DNA from: Naegleria lovaniensis
Taxonomy: Eukaryota > Heterolobosea > Eutetramitea > Acrasida > Naegleriidae
Length of the DNA stretch: 64,000 nucleotides
NCBI RefSeq assembly: GCF_003324165.1
Contig: NW_025407824.1
Span: 496,001 to 560,000, forward strand
Reading direction: 5' to 3'
Below are positions 1 through 10,820 of this stretch, piece after piece. Position numbers and translations under genes: made by a program. Every line of letters starts with the position of its first letter. Position 1 is the first letter of the stretch. The notes under the pieces were generated by a model. The model made no database searches, had not been told where the DNA came from, and saw nothing but the letters and a program-made list of their open reading frames with translations.

Positions 1-1721
1 TTATGATTCCGACCATGACTGTTGAGGAGACTCTCTATTTTTCTGCCAAGACAAGATTGGATGCTAGTACTCCACAAAAACAGATCAACGCCATTGTCAA
101 TGATGTCATTAAGGTATTACGATTGGAAGATGTTAGACATTCTCTCATTGGAGATCAAGAAAAACGTGGAATATCTGGTGGTCAAAGAAAACGTGTGAAT
201 GTTGGTATTGAACTTGTTTCCTCTCCTTATGTGTTATTCTTGGATGAACCAACTAGTGGTCTCGATTCAGCAAGCTCTAAAGAAGTGTGTGAAGCTCTTC
301 AAGCAATTGCAAGCTGTGGAATTACAGTCATTACAGTTATTCACCAACCTCGTTATGAAATTTTCAACATGTTTGATACATTGTTGTTGTTAGGAAAAGG
401 AGGAAGAACGATTTATCTTGGCCCAATTTCAAGAGTTGAAGAATATTTTGAAGAAATTGGATTTACAAAGCCAAATGGAACGAACTTGGCTGATTTTGTG
501 ATTGATGTTTCAGCAGGACTGATTCAAAATGATACCAATGATTTTGATCCTAGTACTTTACCTGATATTTGGGTTCAAAAGAAGACCAAATATTCCGATG
601 AGGAACCAGGAATTGCACAATATCTTCCCAAAGATGAGAATGGTACAAGTTCACAATCTATCAATTCCTCTCTTCCTCTTACTGGTGAAGATTCGACATC
701 TTGTTGTAAGACTACTAAGAGTGAACCACCCAAGAGACCCAACAAGTTCAAGAATCCAAGATTACCCTATTTTTCACAATTTTTCATGTGCTTTAAGAGA
801 AGTTTGACTCAACTTCTTCGTACTTTACCAAGTTTAGTGTTGGATTATTCTTTAATATTCTTGTGTGGCGCATTTCTTGGATTAATCTATTACAATAAGG
901 TATACATTGGTCCACCACCAAAAGCAGTTTATGAAATGTGTCCAAATGGGCTCCAGGACATTTGTTCTCAACCTCTTGAAGATCCAATTTATTCAACATC
1001 CTCTCTCATGACACTTGCTATGGCGCTTATGGGTGCCATGTCAGCACTTCGAGCATTTGGAGGCGAATATTTAGTATTTTATAGAGAAAGTCAAACTGGA
1101 TTGAGTACTTTTTGTTATTTTTGGGCCAAAGATATTTCCTTATTTATTGTGAATATTTTCGCACCAGTAGTGTTCTTGAGTATTTATTATACCACTGTGT
1201 CACCGAGAGCACCTGTTTATGAATATTATTATGTACTGCTATTGGTTTATTGGACATCTTACGGATTGGGATATTTCATTAGTATAATTATCAAACCAAA
1301 TATTGCTCAATTAACAGCTGTCGTCATTGTATTTATTTTTAACACTTTCAGTGGTGCTACGACTCCCCTACCAACTCTTAAAGAAATGTATTTCCCTATT
1401 AATTATTTGCCATACCTCTCCTATCTGACCTACAGTCATGAAAATGCCTATCTTATTGAATTGAAGAGATATGAAGGCATGTATGATTTGTCAAAGAGTT
1501 TGAAAATCATGGGCTATTCATGGGACGATTTTTACATGACCATTTACATGATGATTGTTTATGGATTCATATTCAGAATTGCAGCTTTTATTGCTTTGGT
1601 TTGTGTGAAGCCTTCCAGTTTTTATAATTTGGCTGTTGTTTCTACCATCAACTTTTTCCAAACAAAAGTAAGAGCCATTATTAGAATGTTTAAGAGAAAG
1701 TCCAAGGAAGGAGATGTCTAA
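1..1721 (+). CDS. ABCG-family (White/PDR type) half-transporter, 5' partial
   Basis: ATP-driven membrane exporter of the ABCG family, in the usual domain order of N-terminal nucleotide-binding domain followed by a six-helix membrane domain. The window opens inside the nucleotide-binding domain, just after where the Q-loop should be; the sequence there matches the TVEETL region of ABCG proteins. Visible motifs are the signature ISGGQRKR, Walker B VLFLDEP with the following TSGLD D-loop, and the switch histidine in VIHQP. A Ser/Thr/Lys-rich linker follows. The C-terminal half has hydrophobic segments and the FSGATTPLPTL region typical of the ABCG re-entrant loop. The stop is at 1719-1721. The frame is open to base 1, so Walker A and the true start lie upstream. 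Substrate cannot be deduced. No intron is needed in the visible part. Confidence 0.93.
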   Translation, partial: MIPTMTVEETLYFSAKTRLDASTPQKQINAIVNDVIKVLRLEDVRHSLIGDQEKRGISGGQRKRVNVGIELVSSPYVLFLDEPTSGLDSASSKEVCEALQAIASCGITVITVIHQPRYEIFNMFDTLLLLGKGGRTIYLGPISRVEEYFEEIGFTKPNGTNLADFVIDVSAGLIQNDTNDFDPSTLPDIWVQKKTKYSDEEPGIAQYLPKDENGTSSQSINSSLPLTGEDSTSCCKTTKSEPPKRPNKFKNPRLPYFSQFFMCFKRSLTQLLRTLPSLVLDYSLIFLCGAFLGLIYYNKVYIGPPPKAVYEMCPNGLQDICSQPLEDPIYSTSSLMTLAMALMGAMSALRAFGGEYLVFYRESQTGLSTFCYFWAKDISLFIVNIFAPVVFLSIYYTTVSPRAPVYEYYYVLLLVYWTSYGLGYFISIIIKPNIAQLTAVVIVFIFNTFSGATTPLPTLKEMYFPINYLPYLSYLTYSHENAYLIELKRYEGMYDLSKSLKIMGYSWDDFYMTIYMMIVYGFIFRIAAFIALVCVKPSSFYNLAVVSTINFFQTKVRAIIRMFKRKSKEGDV

Positions 1722-1876
1722 GTGTTGAGGATCATGATTTCTCCAATAATAAAATCCATTCGTGTTTGATTATTACTACTTGCTTTGGGCAAAGCTCTGA
1801 TAGTTGTGTTTGATACTACTACTAGCATTAGGTTGTGTTCAAGTTCAACTTGGCAACTTAACAACACTCCACAAAA

Positions 1877-4567
1877 ATGTCTCAAGGTGGTCAAGCCGTG
1901 ACAAATTTGAGCTCATCATACTCCTCCAACAACAACCGTAGAAGCTGTTCTCCTACGCTCCATGATCTACCTGATGAAGTTATTTCCAAGATTTGTTCCT
2001 ATTTCTTTGCCCAACCATTGTGTATTTCATATCCTTTTCCTGCTCTTTCATGTATTTCATGCTCGGATTTCACATCATTGATTTCTCTGATTCATACGAA
2101 TAGAAAATTGCGAGATTTAATTAGGAATAACGTTGATCTATGGAGTCAATGTTTATTTCGATATCCGTGTTTCTTTAACAATAATTTGAAAATGTTGAAA
2201 CATATCATGATCCGATGCGATCAAGAATTTGCAAATTTGGAAGTGCCATCATTCGAGCAATGTAAAGCCAATGACTCATTTGACACGTATAAACGTGACT
2301 CTTCCAAAATCGATGACGAGAAGGCTTTCAATTATGTCCTTGGAAAGTCGATGAATGAGGAAGGCTCCGATACCACTTGCCATCATCATCATTACTCGTG
2401 TGAATCACAATTGTTGGACTTTTACGCAGATTTTGTAAATGTATTTTGTGAGACTCAAAACATGGATATTCACTTTGAAGGAATCATTCCTCTACCTGAA
2501 ATGTTGTACAAACATTCACCACCTTCAGATTTCATGTTGAAAAAGTATTGCGAAAGATTTTCAAATATCCAATACTTGACCTTCACAGATCATCGAGATC
2601 GAGTGGACTGTGATTATTGGTTTAACAGAGAAATGGGTTATTCCAAAAAGTTATGGTGGTATCATTTACAAGGCATATTGGTGAGCTATTATGAATTTAG
2701 AGCGTTGCAATCCGCTTCATTTCTCAAACCAAAACATAGTTGGATTTCTCGTTTGAAACCAAAGAAGCAAAGTGCATTGAAATATCTACAACATTCGATT
2801 TCACTTGGAGTTGGTAAATCACATGTGTTACTGAAAGAGTTACAGGATTTTGAGAGAGATCATCCCAATATTAAGATCACTTCCACTATTTTCGGTTCGG
2901 ATGTCCAATGTTTTTCAGTACTTTCCAACTATTTAAAAAGAGTGACTCTCACTCTTAAGGAGGCTAGAGAGGAACCAATAACTTTGAAAAACATCAAACT
3001 ATCGAATCTTTCTTGGTTGGATATTCACTATGAGCCTAAGACTTGTCCTCTTCTTCAGATTGTGTTTGAAGATGTGAATGCTCCAATATTGGATCGATTG
3101 AGCTCCAAGCAATGTAATTTGACAGTCGTCATGACCTCAGCAGACACATATTTTCCAACACTTCATTCTTTAATACTACAGCAGTGCAAGTTTTCAAAGC
3201 CATTTTGGATTGACGCCCATTGCGACTCATTGGAAACGCTGGATTTAACGTTTGATTCAAGCAACAACACTGATCTATTAGATTATTACTTTAACAATAG
3301 CTTTAAAAATCTTAGAGAAGTAACCATAGACTACGGCTCAAGGACCGTGGAGCTTTCTGATGTTCACACACTCAAAAGGGTACGAGTGAGAGGTGTCGAT
3401 GTTTTTGAGGCCACTAATTGTGGAAAAGCTGATTTTAACTTTCATTCAATGAGGAAACGTATATCCATCCATCAGAAACACCTTGAAGATATCTATATCA
3501 ACGCATTACCAGAATGCATCATTACAATATCAGCTCAAGAATGTAGTACATTGGTTTTGCAACAACATTCTTCATCAGGCATTACTTTATCACATCTTCA
3601 ACACAGCATGAATATTGAGAAAATTTCAAAATTAACCATGTATATGACCATATCCAATGAGTTGGATCAAGAAATTACATTGTCACTGATGCCAAATGCA
3701 AGCGTTATTGAAAAGCTTGATTGGTCTTGCTATACTTCAGGATCTCAAGACAATCTTTCTCTCTTGCTGAAATTCATTCAAAGGTTCAATTTTCTCAAGA
3801 AATTAAGATTGTCCAATTCTCATTTCAACATGTTAAATAATCTCATTGAAAGGTTGAAAACATTTGATCTGCCATATCTCATTGAAGAGATTGAATATGA
3901 TGGATCCAGTTGGTTCAATGGGTCATCCTGCTACTACACTTTGAATATTCCTTTTTCCAAAGATATGCAACCACTACAAACAGAGAACTCCATTGCCTCA
4001 ATATTGAGTCACCCTTTCTTGGTCAGAAACGACTTCATGAGAGGTGTGAATGATCAAACAAGTCATATCTCAAGTTCAAGTTTAAAGAATTTAAATATTT
4101 ATGGAAGTAGTGATGATCCACTCTTCTTTACATCCTCAGAGCTACCAAAATTGCAGTTTGGAGATTTACCAAGTTTACAAACCTTGAAGATTTCTCAGCT
4201 AAAGATTCTTGATGATTTGCCAACAATGAATGTCTTAAAAGAATTGACAATTTCCAAATGTCAACAAGTTAAAATTGACCTTTCATCCTTTCCATTCTTA
4301 CATCAATTCTCAGCAGAAAATTGTAGAAATTTGAGTATTTGCTGTCTCGACGTGAATTATGGATCCAAGTTGAAATTTATGAAAATCAAAAACATTCTCG
4401 AGTTGCATGTTCAACTCATAGCGCCAGAGATGTTGCAACAGGTGAGAGAGCTCGTGATTGTGAAAATTCAATCTACAACCTCGAATTCAATAATTAATGT
4501 GAGCAAGATGAGTCCTCCTTTCCTTGCTATCCTTCATTTGCATGAGACCAATATTGTGCGGCAATAA
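1877..4567 (+). CDS. Large F-box protein with degenerate leucine-rich repeats
   Basis: Intronless 896-residue protein. Residues about 27-70 form an F-box (LHDLPDEVISKICSYFF) with a split second half, predicting binding to SKP1 in an SCF ubiquitin ligase. The remainder is leucine-, Ser- and Asn-rich with irregular repeats of the LxxLxLxxC/N type, clearest in the last 150 residues (LQTLKISQLKIL, LKELTISKC). These are likely substrate-binding LRRs. A His cluster (CHHHHY) lies near residue 172. The ATG at 1877 is preceded by an A-run and is the first in frame. The next gene starts only 58 bp after the stop. Naegleria-type genomes carry many such proteins; the substrate is unknown. Confidence 0.8.
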   Translation: MSQGGQAVTNLSSSYSSNNNRRSCSPTLHDLPDEVISKICSYFFAQPLCISYPFPALSCISCSDFTSLISLIHTNRKLRDLIRNNVDLWSQCLFRYPCFFNNNLKMLKHIMIRCDQEFANLEVPSFEQCKANDSFDTYKRDSSKIDDEKAFNYVLGKSMNEEGSDTTCHHHHYSCESQLLDFYADFVNVFCETQNMDIHFEGIIPLPEMLYKHSPPSDFMLKKYCERFSNIQYLTFTDHRDRVDCDYWFNREMGYSKKLWWYHLQGILVSYYEFRALQSASFLKPKHSWISRLKPKKQSALKYLQHSISLGVGKSHVLLKELQDFERDHPNIKITSTIFGSDVQCFSVLSNYLKRVTLTLKEAREEPITLKNIKLSNLSWLDIHYEPKTCPLLQIVFEDVNAPILDRLSSKQCNLTVVMTSADTYFPTLHSLILQQCKFSKPFWIDAHCDSLETLDLTFDSSNNTDLLDYYFNNSFKNLREVTIDYGSRTVELSDVHTLKRVRVRGVDVFEATNCGKADFNFHSMRKRISIHQKHLEDIYINALPECIITISAQECSTLVLQQHSSSGITLSHLQHSMNIEKISKLTMYMTISNELDQEITLSLMPNASVIEKLDWSCYTSGSQDNLSLLLKFIQRFNFLKKLRLSNSHFNMLNNLIERLKTFDLPYLIEEIEYDGSSWFNGSSCYYTLNIPFSKDMQPLQTENSIASILSHPFLVRNDFMRGVNDQTSHISSSSLKNLNIYGSSDDPLFFTSSELPKLQFGDLPSLQTLKISQLKILDDLPTMNVLKELTISKCQQVKIDLSSFPFLHQFSAENCRNLSICCLDVNYGSKLKFMKIKNILELHVQLIAPEMLQQVRELVIVKIQSTTSNSIINVSKMSPPFLAILHLHETNIVRQ

Positions 4568-4625
4568 AGTTCATCTTGTCTTTGCATCCCTGTTTTGGCA
4601 TTTGACAGGAGCGAGGTCGAAAAAA

Positions 4626-6998
4626 ATGGCAACACGACAACATCATTTTCACAACAAAATCTCATTACTCTCTTCTCTTCTTGTTGCAACCACATTAACA
4701 TTTATACTACTCACATCATCAATTTTTGATGTATTTCACTCACCACATCAACCAATTTCAACTCTGGTTCACGCCGAGAGTATTCCGAGCTACTATTCCA
4801 AACGATATGTCTTTGGACAAGACATTGCTATTAAATCTAGGAAATTATCATCCTATCATAATGTAAGTATTTGACTCCAATATTATTATGTGTGAAAATA
4901 TGTTAATCATAACCACCATCAAATTGTGTTTTCACAGGTTCCCTATGAATTTCACTCGTTACCATTTTGTCGACCAAAAGAAGTCAAGTATTCTGTCGAG
5001 AGTTTTGGAGACTACATGTTGGGAGATAGATTTGAGAATACAATTTATCATGTGAGTATTTTGTAATTTTGATTCGAATCTAAATTAGTTTTTTAAAAAA
5101 TTTATATATTTATATATTCACACTCTTATATATATATTTATATATATTCACACTTATATATATTTACACTTATATATTGACATCTATACATCATGTTCCA
5201 GTTTCCTTTATTACAAAATGTTCCATGTGCTAGAATTTTTCCATCCATGAATGAGCAAAACACAATCATTTGTCCAACATTTGACAAGAGTGTTGCACTT
5301 GATTTCATGTCAAAAATTAAGGACGACTATCACATTCAATTCACTGTAGATAATCTCCCCATTGCATATCTTTATGATAATAGAACACGATGTGGAGATG
5401 CACCTCTCAATGACTTGCAACAACTTTCAAAAGAAACTACCAAGTACACGAGACCTGATGGATTTCCACTTGGTTGTGTGTATTATCCAGAATCTTTGAG
5501 AAATGCTCCACAAGCGATCAAGGACAAGAAAGCTCAATATTTTGTGAATAATCATTTCTCATTCCTTTTCAAATATAACAAGAAAGTAGTGAGAGGATCG
5601 GATTTGTATTTCATTGTAGGAGCTGAAGTTTATCCTTCAAGTATTAGACATGAGTCTTCTCAATTTACGTGTGATGTCACAAATCCTGAGAAATTTAGAA
5701 TTGATCAAGCTACAACTTCGATACCTTTTTCTTATTCAGTGACATGGCTAGAGACTGACTTGGAGTATCCCAATCGATGGAACGCATATTTGAAAACTGA
5801 CTATGATCAAGATACAGAAGATTATGACATTCATCATTATTCTCTGATTAATAGTTCTATGACTGTGCTTTTCTTGACAGGAATTATTGCCATGATCATG
5901 TACAAGATTTTGAAAAAAGATTTGGATTCTTCAAAAATCAATGACGACGATATTGAATCCTCTCTTCTTCAAGAACAAGAAACAGGATGGAAATTATTAT
6001 CTGGTGACGTTTTTAGAATTCCCAAATATCCTGCTCTTCTCTCAGTCATGGTTGGATCTGGTTTGCAACTAGTGGTCATGTTCACAGTGTCTCTCATTTT
6101 GACCGTATTTGGATTTGCATCTCCAGAAAGTAGAGGAAGAGTTGTTGCTGCGTTTATTCTTTGTTATCTCTTTACCTCTGCTGTGGCTGGATTTTGGACA
6201 CTCAAAATTTACAAAATGTTATCTGGAACTAATTACATGATGGTATCTGTTGGAGTTGCATTATTTGTGCCAACAGTGGTCACCATCATTTATGGAACAT
6301 TGAACACGATCATGTGGATGATTCAATCTTCGATGGCTCAACCCTTCTTCTCTATTTTCACAATTTATACTGTTTGGTTTGTGGTATCCATTCCTTTGGT
6401 GTTCTTGGGAGCCATGATGGCACAACGATCATTATCCAACAATAAGGATCATTGGACAGTAACCACAACCACAGCCACAGCCACAACAACCACAGCAACC
6501 ATAACAACACCCAAAGTCTATCCAACTCCAAGAAATATTCCACCTCTTCCTCTTCCATTGAGATTTCCTTATAATTATCTCATTGCTGGTATTTTACCAT
6601 TTACTGCATTCTTTGTAGAATTTTATTTTCTAATTTCCTCTATTTGGCTTCAACAGCATTACTTTTTATTTGAGTTTCTTTTTACAGTATTTTTGATATT
6701 ATTAGTGACAAGTGCAGAGACGACCATTGTTTTTATTTACTTTCAATTGTGCCATGAGGATTATCGTTGGTGGTGGAATTCTTTCTTTTATAGTTCTACG
6801 AGTGCGTGTTATCTTTTCATTGCTGGACTTTTCTATTACTCCTCTCAATTGAGTTCACCTCACTTTTACATGACCATTCTCTATTTTGGTTACTTGCTCA
6901 TTCTATGTTTCTTGATCATGTTGTTGACAGGCTCTGTTGGATTTCTTGCTACCTTTTACTTTGTGAGAAAGATTTATAGCATGACCAAAGTTGATTAA
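4626..6998 (+). CDS. Transmembrane 9 superfamily (nonaspanin/EMP70) protein
   Basis: Three exons: 4626-4862, 4938-5051 and 5202-6998 (715 residues). Introns are 4863-4937 and 5052-5201, both GT-AG and phase 0. The ATG at 4626 sits in an AAAAAATG context. The N-terminus has a hydrophobic signal segment. The lumenal domain contains the TM9SF signature across the exon 2 start (VPYEFHSLPFCRP), the region ending LGDRFENTIYH, and CARIFP at the exon 3 start. The C-terminal half is a cluster of about nine membrane helices. TM9SF proteins act in Golgi/endosomal sorting and, in amoebae, adhesion and phagocytosis. Oddities are a Thr/Ala tract at 6462-6510 encoded by a CCACAG-like microsatellite, and a C-terminus that does not end in the usual KXD/E retrieval motif (ends KVD). 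Confidence 0.92.
5085..5185. repeat. AT-rich tandem repeat inside TM9SF intron 2
   Basis: Low-complexity stretch of TATATATTTA units separated by repeated TTCACAC/TTACAC spacers, wholly inside the second intron (5052-5201). It accounts for most of that intron's length and looks like slippage expansion. No coding content. Confidence 0.8.
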
Positions 6999-7369
6999 GG
7001 ATTTTCTTGCTCATCATCATTATGGAACACCATTTCTTCTCGTCCTTAACGAAACAGCAATCAATAACTAGTTTACGAAGAAAAACAAAACCTTGCCCTT
7101 CTGCCCTTCTCAATACGACCATGAACTTGTGATGACCTTGTGTTTGGGAATGACGCGCCCGTTGTGGTCGTGTTAAGAAGAGTATAAAGACCCAACTGTT
7201 GTCGTGAATCACAACATCGAGTACTTAGACTTATTAAAACTCACATTCGAATCACAAACTTTGGCCAAAAATTCAATTTTCTCCGCATAAATACTTGACG
7301 TTGGATCGAGGACGACTTTATCTTCTTTGAAAGTATTCGAGGTTCTTAAAAGCCAATCAAAATGGATGA
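6999..7369. other. Convergent intergenic region
   Basis: 371 bp between the 3' ends of the TM9SF gene (plus) and the coiled-coil gene (minus). It should hold both 3' UTRs. I see no supported gene, repeat or RNA. Confidence 0.6.
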
Positions 7370-8528
7370 TTATTTTAATACAAAGTATTGATCATGCAGA
7401 TTTCCCATCCTTAGTAGTCTCTTGTAGCTTGACAGAGTGTCTTTGACGGACTGCTCGAGGGCATGGTTTTCCTGCTTGAGCTTACGAGTAAGGCGTTCCA
7501 ACTTGTTTATCCTAGCTCGTTGGGTTACTAATTCCTGTAAAAACGAAGATTGAAATTGATGAGACATCATCCTTAATGATTCTAACTCGTGTTGTATCGT
7601 CGTTTCAGATTCTGTGTTGCTTAAAGATAGCACGTGTACTCGCTCAGATATTATACGGAATTGTTCTTCAAACATCTTTGAAATAGTCGTATTTCTAATC
7701 CTTAGACTGCTGTTATCCTCTTTAAGGAGCAGGTTCTCCTTTTGAAGTTCATCAATCTTTCCACACAAACATTCAGTGTGATGAACAAGTTCAGAATTTC
7801 TTTGCAGCTCTGTTTGAAGTTGTTCGTTCGTAGAATTAATTGAAACCGCAAGCAGTTTGTTTTCATCGACCACTGCATCTTTCTCTTTTTTCAAACTCTT
7901 TAACTGCGTTTCTAGTTCTTCAATCAAATGATCCTGTGCTGACAATCTGCTAGAATTATTCAGTTCCACCTTCAACTGATTATTTTCCTTTTCACTTAAC
8001 TTCAATTTAGCTGTGAGCTCTTGGTTGGATTTCCACATCTTGAATCATCAATGATTTGAGGAGCCCTTATTATTATTCCAACTTACATTATTTACAATAC
8101 TTTTTGACGTATTTTCAAAAGCATTCACAGCATACGTCCACGCATGGAATATTTGTAAAGCCTCTTCATGATGAAGGTTTCCTTGCTCTTGGGAATCTTT
8201 TCTTAAATTATGCAAATCCTCTTTAATCCTAATGAGTTCGCCAGAGTATTTCAACTTCATTGCTACGATAACGTCCTTATTGTGATAATGAATAGTAACC
8301 GCTCCAAAATTTGAGGTTCCAACATACCCTGTACTTTCGGTTTTCTTCTTCCAGCTTCAAATATCGTTCCGATATCTTTTCAAATAGATCTACAAGATCC
8401 TGCATCATTAAGGAATGTTTTTGGCAATTTTCCAAGAACTCGTTCATACTGATCATATTTCCATATTGTAAGTTGATGTTGAACACGAGTGATTGGAAAT
8501 GCTTTTGTAAATCCTGCAACAACTCCAT
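7370..8528 (-). CDS. Coiled-coil protein of unknown function
   Basis: Three exons on the minus strand: 8328-8528, 8087-8254 and 7370-8038 (345 residues), all introns phase 0. Introns are 8255-8327 (GTATGT donor) and only 48 nt for 8039-8086 (GTAAGT donor, CAAG acceptor). The ATG at 8528 is preceded by six A residues. Nearly all of exons 2 and 3 is heptad-rich (repeated ELxxQLxxLKKEKDA-type blocks), predicting a long parallel coiled coil; no catalytic motif is visible. It could be a cytoskeletal, centriolar or tethering protein, but coiled-coil composition alone does not support a name. The exon 2 acceptor could also lie a few bases upstream, but only the AAG acceptor chosen keeps the frame open. 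Confidence 0.7.
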
Positions 8529-8746
8529 TTTTTCTTAACCTCAATGTTGAATGTAAATGGCCGTGAGAGTCTCACAACAACGCGTTCCATCCCAGCGCTC
8601 AACCTTTGAAAATAACTTAGCAAGTGTTTATTGCCTGGACAGATGATGGTTAGTGAAGTGGTAGGAATAGAGATGATATTTACAAAAAGTGAAACGATGG
8701 TATGATGGTCATTGATGCTCCATTCAGTTATTCACTGATGGTAGTC

Positions 8747-9847
8747 TTAGATTGTCTGTTGTTCAGAAGCGGTGTGATGAGATTCAAACTTTTTCTCTTC
8801 AACAATTTGTTCCGTACTAGAGGATGACACATTGAGACCTAACCTTTTGATTCTATGCTTGTCAATTTCCATCACATTGCCCCAGAATATTTTGTGGTCA
8901 TAGGTAAATGTGGAAGTACCTCCCCATGCAGTATCAATTTGAGCCAGATCAATATGTTTACCAAAGATTTTGGCCTTCTCTGTATCCTTGCCATTCACGA
9001 AATGAATCTTGTTCTTTGTAACAGGATTGATAAATGGAGAAATAGCCTTCCAGAAAATGTTAAAGATAAATGGTGTATCAACCATAAAACATGCTCCTAA
9101 TCTTTCAGGATAGCAGTCATTCAAAATGTTGAGGGTTTGTTTGGCAACGCTTAATGGGAGAGAATTTCGTGTAGAGTATCCATTAAAATCAATAATCCAA
9201 CACATTTGCTCAACGCCTTCTGGCATTGCGTCAACAGCTCTTTCTAAAGTATAAACAAGTAGTTTGATATTTTTTTCGTAATCAGTAGAATTCTCTCTAG
9301 CTGGAAACATGTAAACAATAGGTCTATTTAACTTATCAAATCCTCTCTGAAAGAGCTTTCCGGAGGACGCTTCAGAGTCGATTTCTTCTGCCGTGATTTC
9401 ATCAGGTTTGAATGATCTTCTCCATTCCAAACAAGTGTTCATCAGCTTTTCAGCCTTATTTATATCATAGTCTCTCGCTCTGAGAAAACGAATAAGAGCA
9501 GCTTCGTCCAAGAACCGTCTTTCTCTATCTCCAAGTCTGTCATAGTCAACTCGTTTAATGAAATCGTTTAGAATTTCGTTTTGTTCTTCGGTGAGAGCAG
9601 AACGAGGGTTGAAACCCTTGTTCACGTCAATGAAAGAGGTTGCGCTGTGCCTGATGTTGTTGTTGAATATCAGTTGTGATTCGTGTTTCAAAATATATCA
9701 TCATCGGTTGATTTTAAAATAATGAGCCATCAAAATTTTAAAAGCAAAATAATAGATCCATACAAATCAACATATAAACACTTACATTCTTGTATGGCCT
9801 CTTGTTTTACCACTTCCGTGATGGCTATGGTTTGATGATGAGCTCAT
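8747..9847 (-). CDS. CRAL-TRIO (Sec14-like) lipid-transfer protein
   Basis: Two exons: 9786-9847 and 8747-9650 (321 residues), intron 9651-9785 in phase 2 (GTAAGT ... CAG). The larger open frame has no ATG at its 5' end. Joining to the short upstream exon supplies the ATG at 9847 and keeps the frame. The CRAL-TRIO N-terminal helical part is seen around LIRFLRARDYDINKAEK. The lipid-binding domain follows with GFDKLNRPIVYMFPAR, WIIDFNGYS and the Sec14-like NILNDCYPERLGACFMVDTP block ending in FINPVTKNKIHFV. Such proteins bind and exchange phosphoinositides or other hydrophobic ligands between membranes. The N-terminal 20 residues are Ser/His-rich and probably disordered. Confidence 0.9.
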
Positions 9848-10263
9848 AATGTGGGTGAGAACGGGGTTCGAATTTTTTTTAAATCTTCTCGTGTTTGGAA
9901 AGAGACACAATTCGGGTTACGACTTCGCAATTAAAAAATCGTGCGCTCTTTTGAAGAGCGCGGTGAGGACATATTGATTTTCAAAACTATTGAATCATGA
10001 TGATTGAACGCAATAATAATTCAACAAGCCAATCACATGAAAGTAAACCCTCCTCTGAAGCCTTATATTTACAGGTTGTAAGAATGAACCCGGTTTTGTA
10101 AAATTTGGTATCTCCATCGTTGATTGTATTTACACTCTTGGATTTGGTGGGCACCCGGTGATTGGCTCGGCAAAGATTAAGGAAGTTGTGTTTTGGAAGT
10201 TGATGTTTTATTGAATTACTAATAACGATAATGTTGGAATCTTTCAACTGCTTGTTGTTTCGA
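9848..10263. other. Intergenic region upstream of the CRAL-TRIO gene
   Basis: 416 bp between the CRAL-TRIO start codon (9847, minus) and the stop of the small minus-strand gene (10264). It should contain the CRAL-TRIO promoter/5' UTR. It holds a GC-rich hairpin at 9943-9961. The minus-strand open frame at 9987-10313 lacks family resemblance and overlaps the neighbouring gene, so it is not called. Confidence 0.5.
9943..9961. repeat. Perfect GC-rich hairpin
   Basis: An 8-bp perfect inverted repeat (GCGCTCTT / AAGAGCGC) separated by a 3-nt TTG loop, in otherwise AT-rich DNA, about 95 bp upstream of the CRAL-TRIO start codon. It could be a protein-binding palindrome or a 5' UTR stem-loop; function unknown. 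Confidence 0.5.
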
Positions 10264-10578
10264 TCATCTTCTGAAAGTTCCATGTTTTTTATCTTTTTCT
10301 TTTGCTTCTTCAACGTTTGGGTTTAAGGAAGAGAGATGTGGATTTAATATTAATTCATCCGTTAACGGATCTCTACTAATTTGTGGGACAGCCTCAGTAG
10401 GGCCTCCTGCTCCTCTCTCGTGTGCTTTGGTAAACTTTTCCATTTCTGTTTGATATTTATATTCCGTGTTGGGTTCATCTTTTCCCATGATGGTTGAAGT
10501 TTTGGTGTCCACTGTCGTCACAGAGAGTGTTGGATCTTCGTCTGTGGGAAGCTTGACTTGTGTTCTTGAAGAAGACAT
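10264..10578 (-). CDS. Small hydrophilic hypothetical protein
   Basis: Single-exon frame of 104 residues from an ATG at 10578 to a stop at 10264-10266, divergent from the ARL2BP gene (242 bp between start codons). The protein is charged, without membrane segments, Thr/Asp-rich at the N-terminus, with a central GAGGP motif and a Lys-rich end. I do not recognise a family. The spacing relative to neighbours and absence of another gene here support it being real, but it could be a chance frame. Confidence 0.45.
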   Translation of the reverse strand: MSSSRTQVKLPTDEDPTLSVTTVDTKTSTIMGKDEPNTEYKYQTEMEKFTKAHERGAGGPTEAVPQISRDPLTDELILNPHLSSLNPNVEEAKEKDKKHGTFRR

Positions 10579-10820
10579 GGCGTGTATTAGATGATAATTG
10601 AGAACGCTTTTTTTGTTGTGAATGTTTGTCGTGGTAATCGAAAGCTTTGTTCTGAAACGTTTCTTCTTTTATGGCCTGCAAGAGTATTCTCAATTAAGAA
10701 GTTATCCTATTGAGAATTTTCAATTTTACAACGAATCACACTCGTCTATTAGACGGACCAAAAAGTGCTCGCACGTTGTTTGCATGCGTTAAGCACCGCC
10801 AAAAATTACAAAAAATTAAA

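Noticed and set aside
9800-9880. tRNA-like B-box (GGTTCGAAT) followed by a T-run
   Set aside because: There is no matching A-box or acceptor stem upstream, and the sequence overlaps the first exon of the CRAL-TRIO gene.
9987-10313. Minus-strand 108-residue open frame
   Set aside because: It overlaps the small gene at 10264-10578 in another frame and shows no family resemblance.
10710-10820. Upstream extension of ARL2BP to an ATG at 10710
   Set aside because: Homology starts after the ATG at 10821, and that ATG has a better A-rich context.
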